From positions 2,939,501 to 3,003,500 of the forward strand of contig NZ_JAENXS010000001.1 in assembly GCF_016612535.1 (NCBI RefSeq): a stretch of DNA of 64,000 nt. The letters are read 5' to 3'. Made by a program: the position numbers and the translations under genes. The notes beneath the pieces were generated by a model, which was not told the DNA's origin, ran no database searches, and saw nothing but the letters and a program-made list of their open reading frames with translations. The DNA comes from Bradyrhizobium diazoefficiens (lineage in GTDB: Bacteria > Pseudomonadota > Alphaproteobacteria > Rhizobiales > Xanthobacteraceae). Of this stretch, positions 62,628 through 64,000 are shown piece after piece. Numbering within the stretch: the stretch's first letter is position 1; each line of letters opens with the position of its first letter.

Positions 62628-64000
<1,373 letters not shown>

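Overview
This window is a stretch of chromosome from an alphaproteobacterium of the Bradyrhizobium / Rhodopseudomonas type. The evidence is high GC content with strongly GC-biased third codon positions, an NdvA-type cyclic glucan exporter, a DUF1013 (TrcR) cell-cycle protein, TAXI-type TRAP transport, several branched-chain amino-acid-type (liv) ABC transporters, and many short palindromic intergenic repeats of a kind typical of Bradyrhizobium. There is no phage, insertion sequence, CRISPR array or rRNA. One tRNA gene (Leu, anticodon CAA) is present. Gene content is mostly core metabolism, transport and envelope functions.

Layout. 0-5.9 kb: a CoA-transferase pair (subunit B cut by the window edge), a TPR protein, an aldo/keto reductase, a hotdog thioesterase, a Nudix hydrolase and a secreted protein of unknown function that may have a lysozyme-like fold. 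6-11.7 kb: two small secreted proteins, a TAXI solute-binding protein with its fused TRAP permease and a DUF1850 protein, then an SDR dehydrogenase. 11.7-18.2 kb: a Na+/H+ antiporter, a tandem pair of secreted TPR proteins with LprI-like C-termini (the second frameshifted), propionyl-CoA synthetase and a small lipoprotein. 18.4-28.4 kb: trcR diverging from ispH-thrB-rnhA, peroxiredoxin, DUF924, a fatty-acyl-CoA ligase, a D,D-carboxypeptidase and ndvA. 28.4-35.1 kb: a higBA toxin-antitoxin pair with a readable autoregulated promoter, a Gly/Tyr-rich secreted protein, a HisE-like protein, a YqaA/DedA membrane protein, aspartate ammonia-lyase, nitronate monooxygenase and an acyl-CoA thioesterase. 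35.2-38.4 kb: a run of small exported or membrane proteins, including a 32-residue single-helix peptide. 38.5-45.1 kb: a two-component system, a DUF2235 hydrolase with membrane helices, and two small proteins. 45.2-50.3 kb: tRNA-Leu, a DsbB-like protein, and a liv ABC operon with a fused LivM-LivG protein, divergent from a MarR regulator across a 10-bp inverted repeat. 50.3-53.9 kb: a PAS-GGDEF-EAL protein and a glycerate 2-kinase. 54-62.5 kb: an IclR regulator and a complete liv operon with three tandem paralogous binding proteins. 62.6 kb to the end: the start of a bifunctional enoyl-CoA hydratase/3-hydroxyacyl-CoA dehydrogenase, divergent from the IclR gene across a perfect 19-bp palindrome.

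How the genes fit together. The right end looks like a regulated acid-uptake and beta-oxidation locus: IclR regulator, ABC importer with three binding proteins, and a beta-oxidation enzyme on the other side of a shared operator. From memory it resembles the dicarboxylate (pim) region of Rhodopseudomonas palustris, which is an inference. The second liv cluster at 46-49.5 kb has no binding protein of its own; the closest candidates are the three at 54-58 kb. No clearly new multi-gene defence or biosynthetic system was found. The most interesting items are the two operator palindromes, the triplicated binding-protein cassette, the lysozyme-like secreted protein, the tiny membrane peptide and the frameshifted TPR-LprI paralogue.
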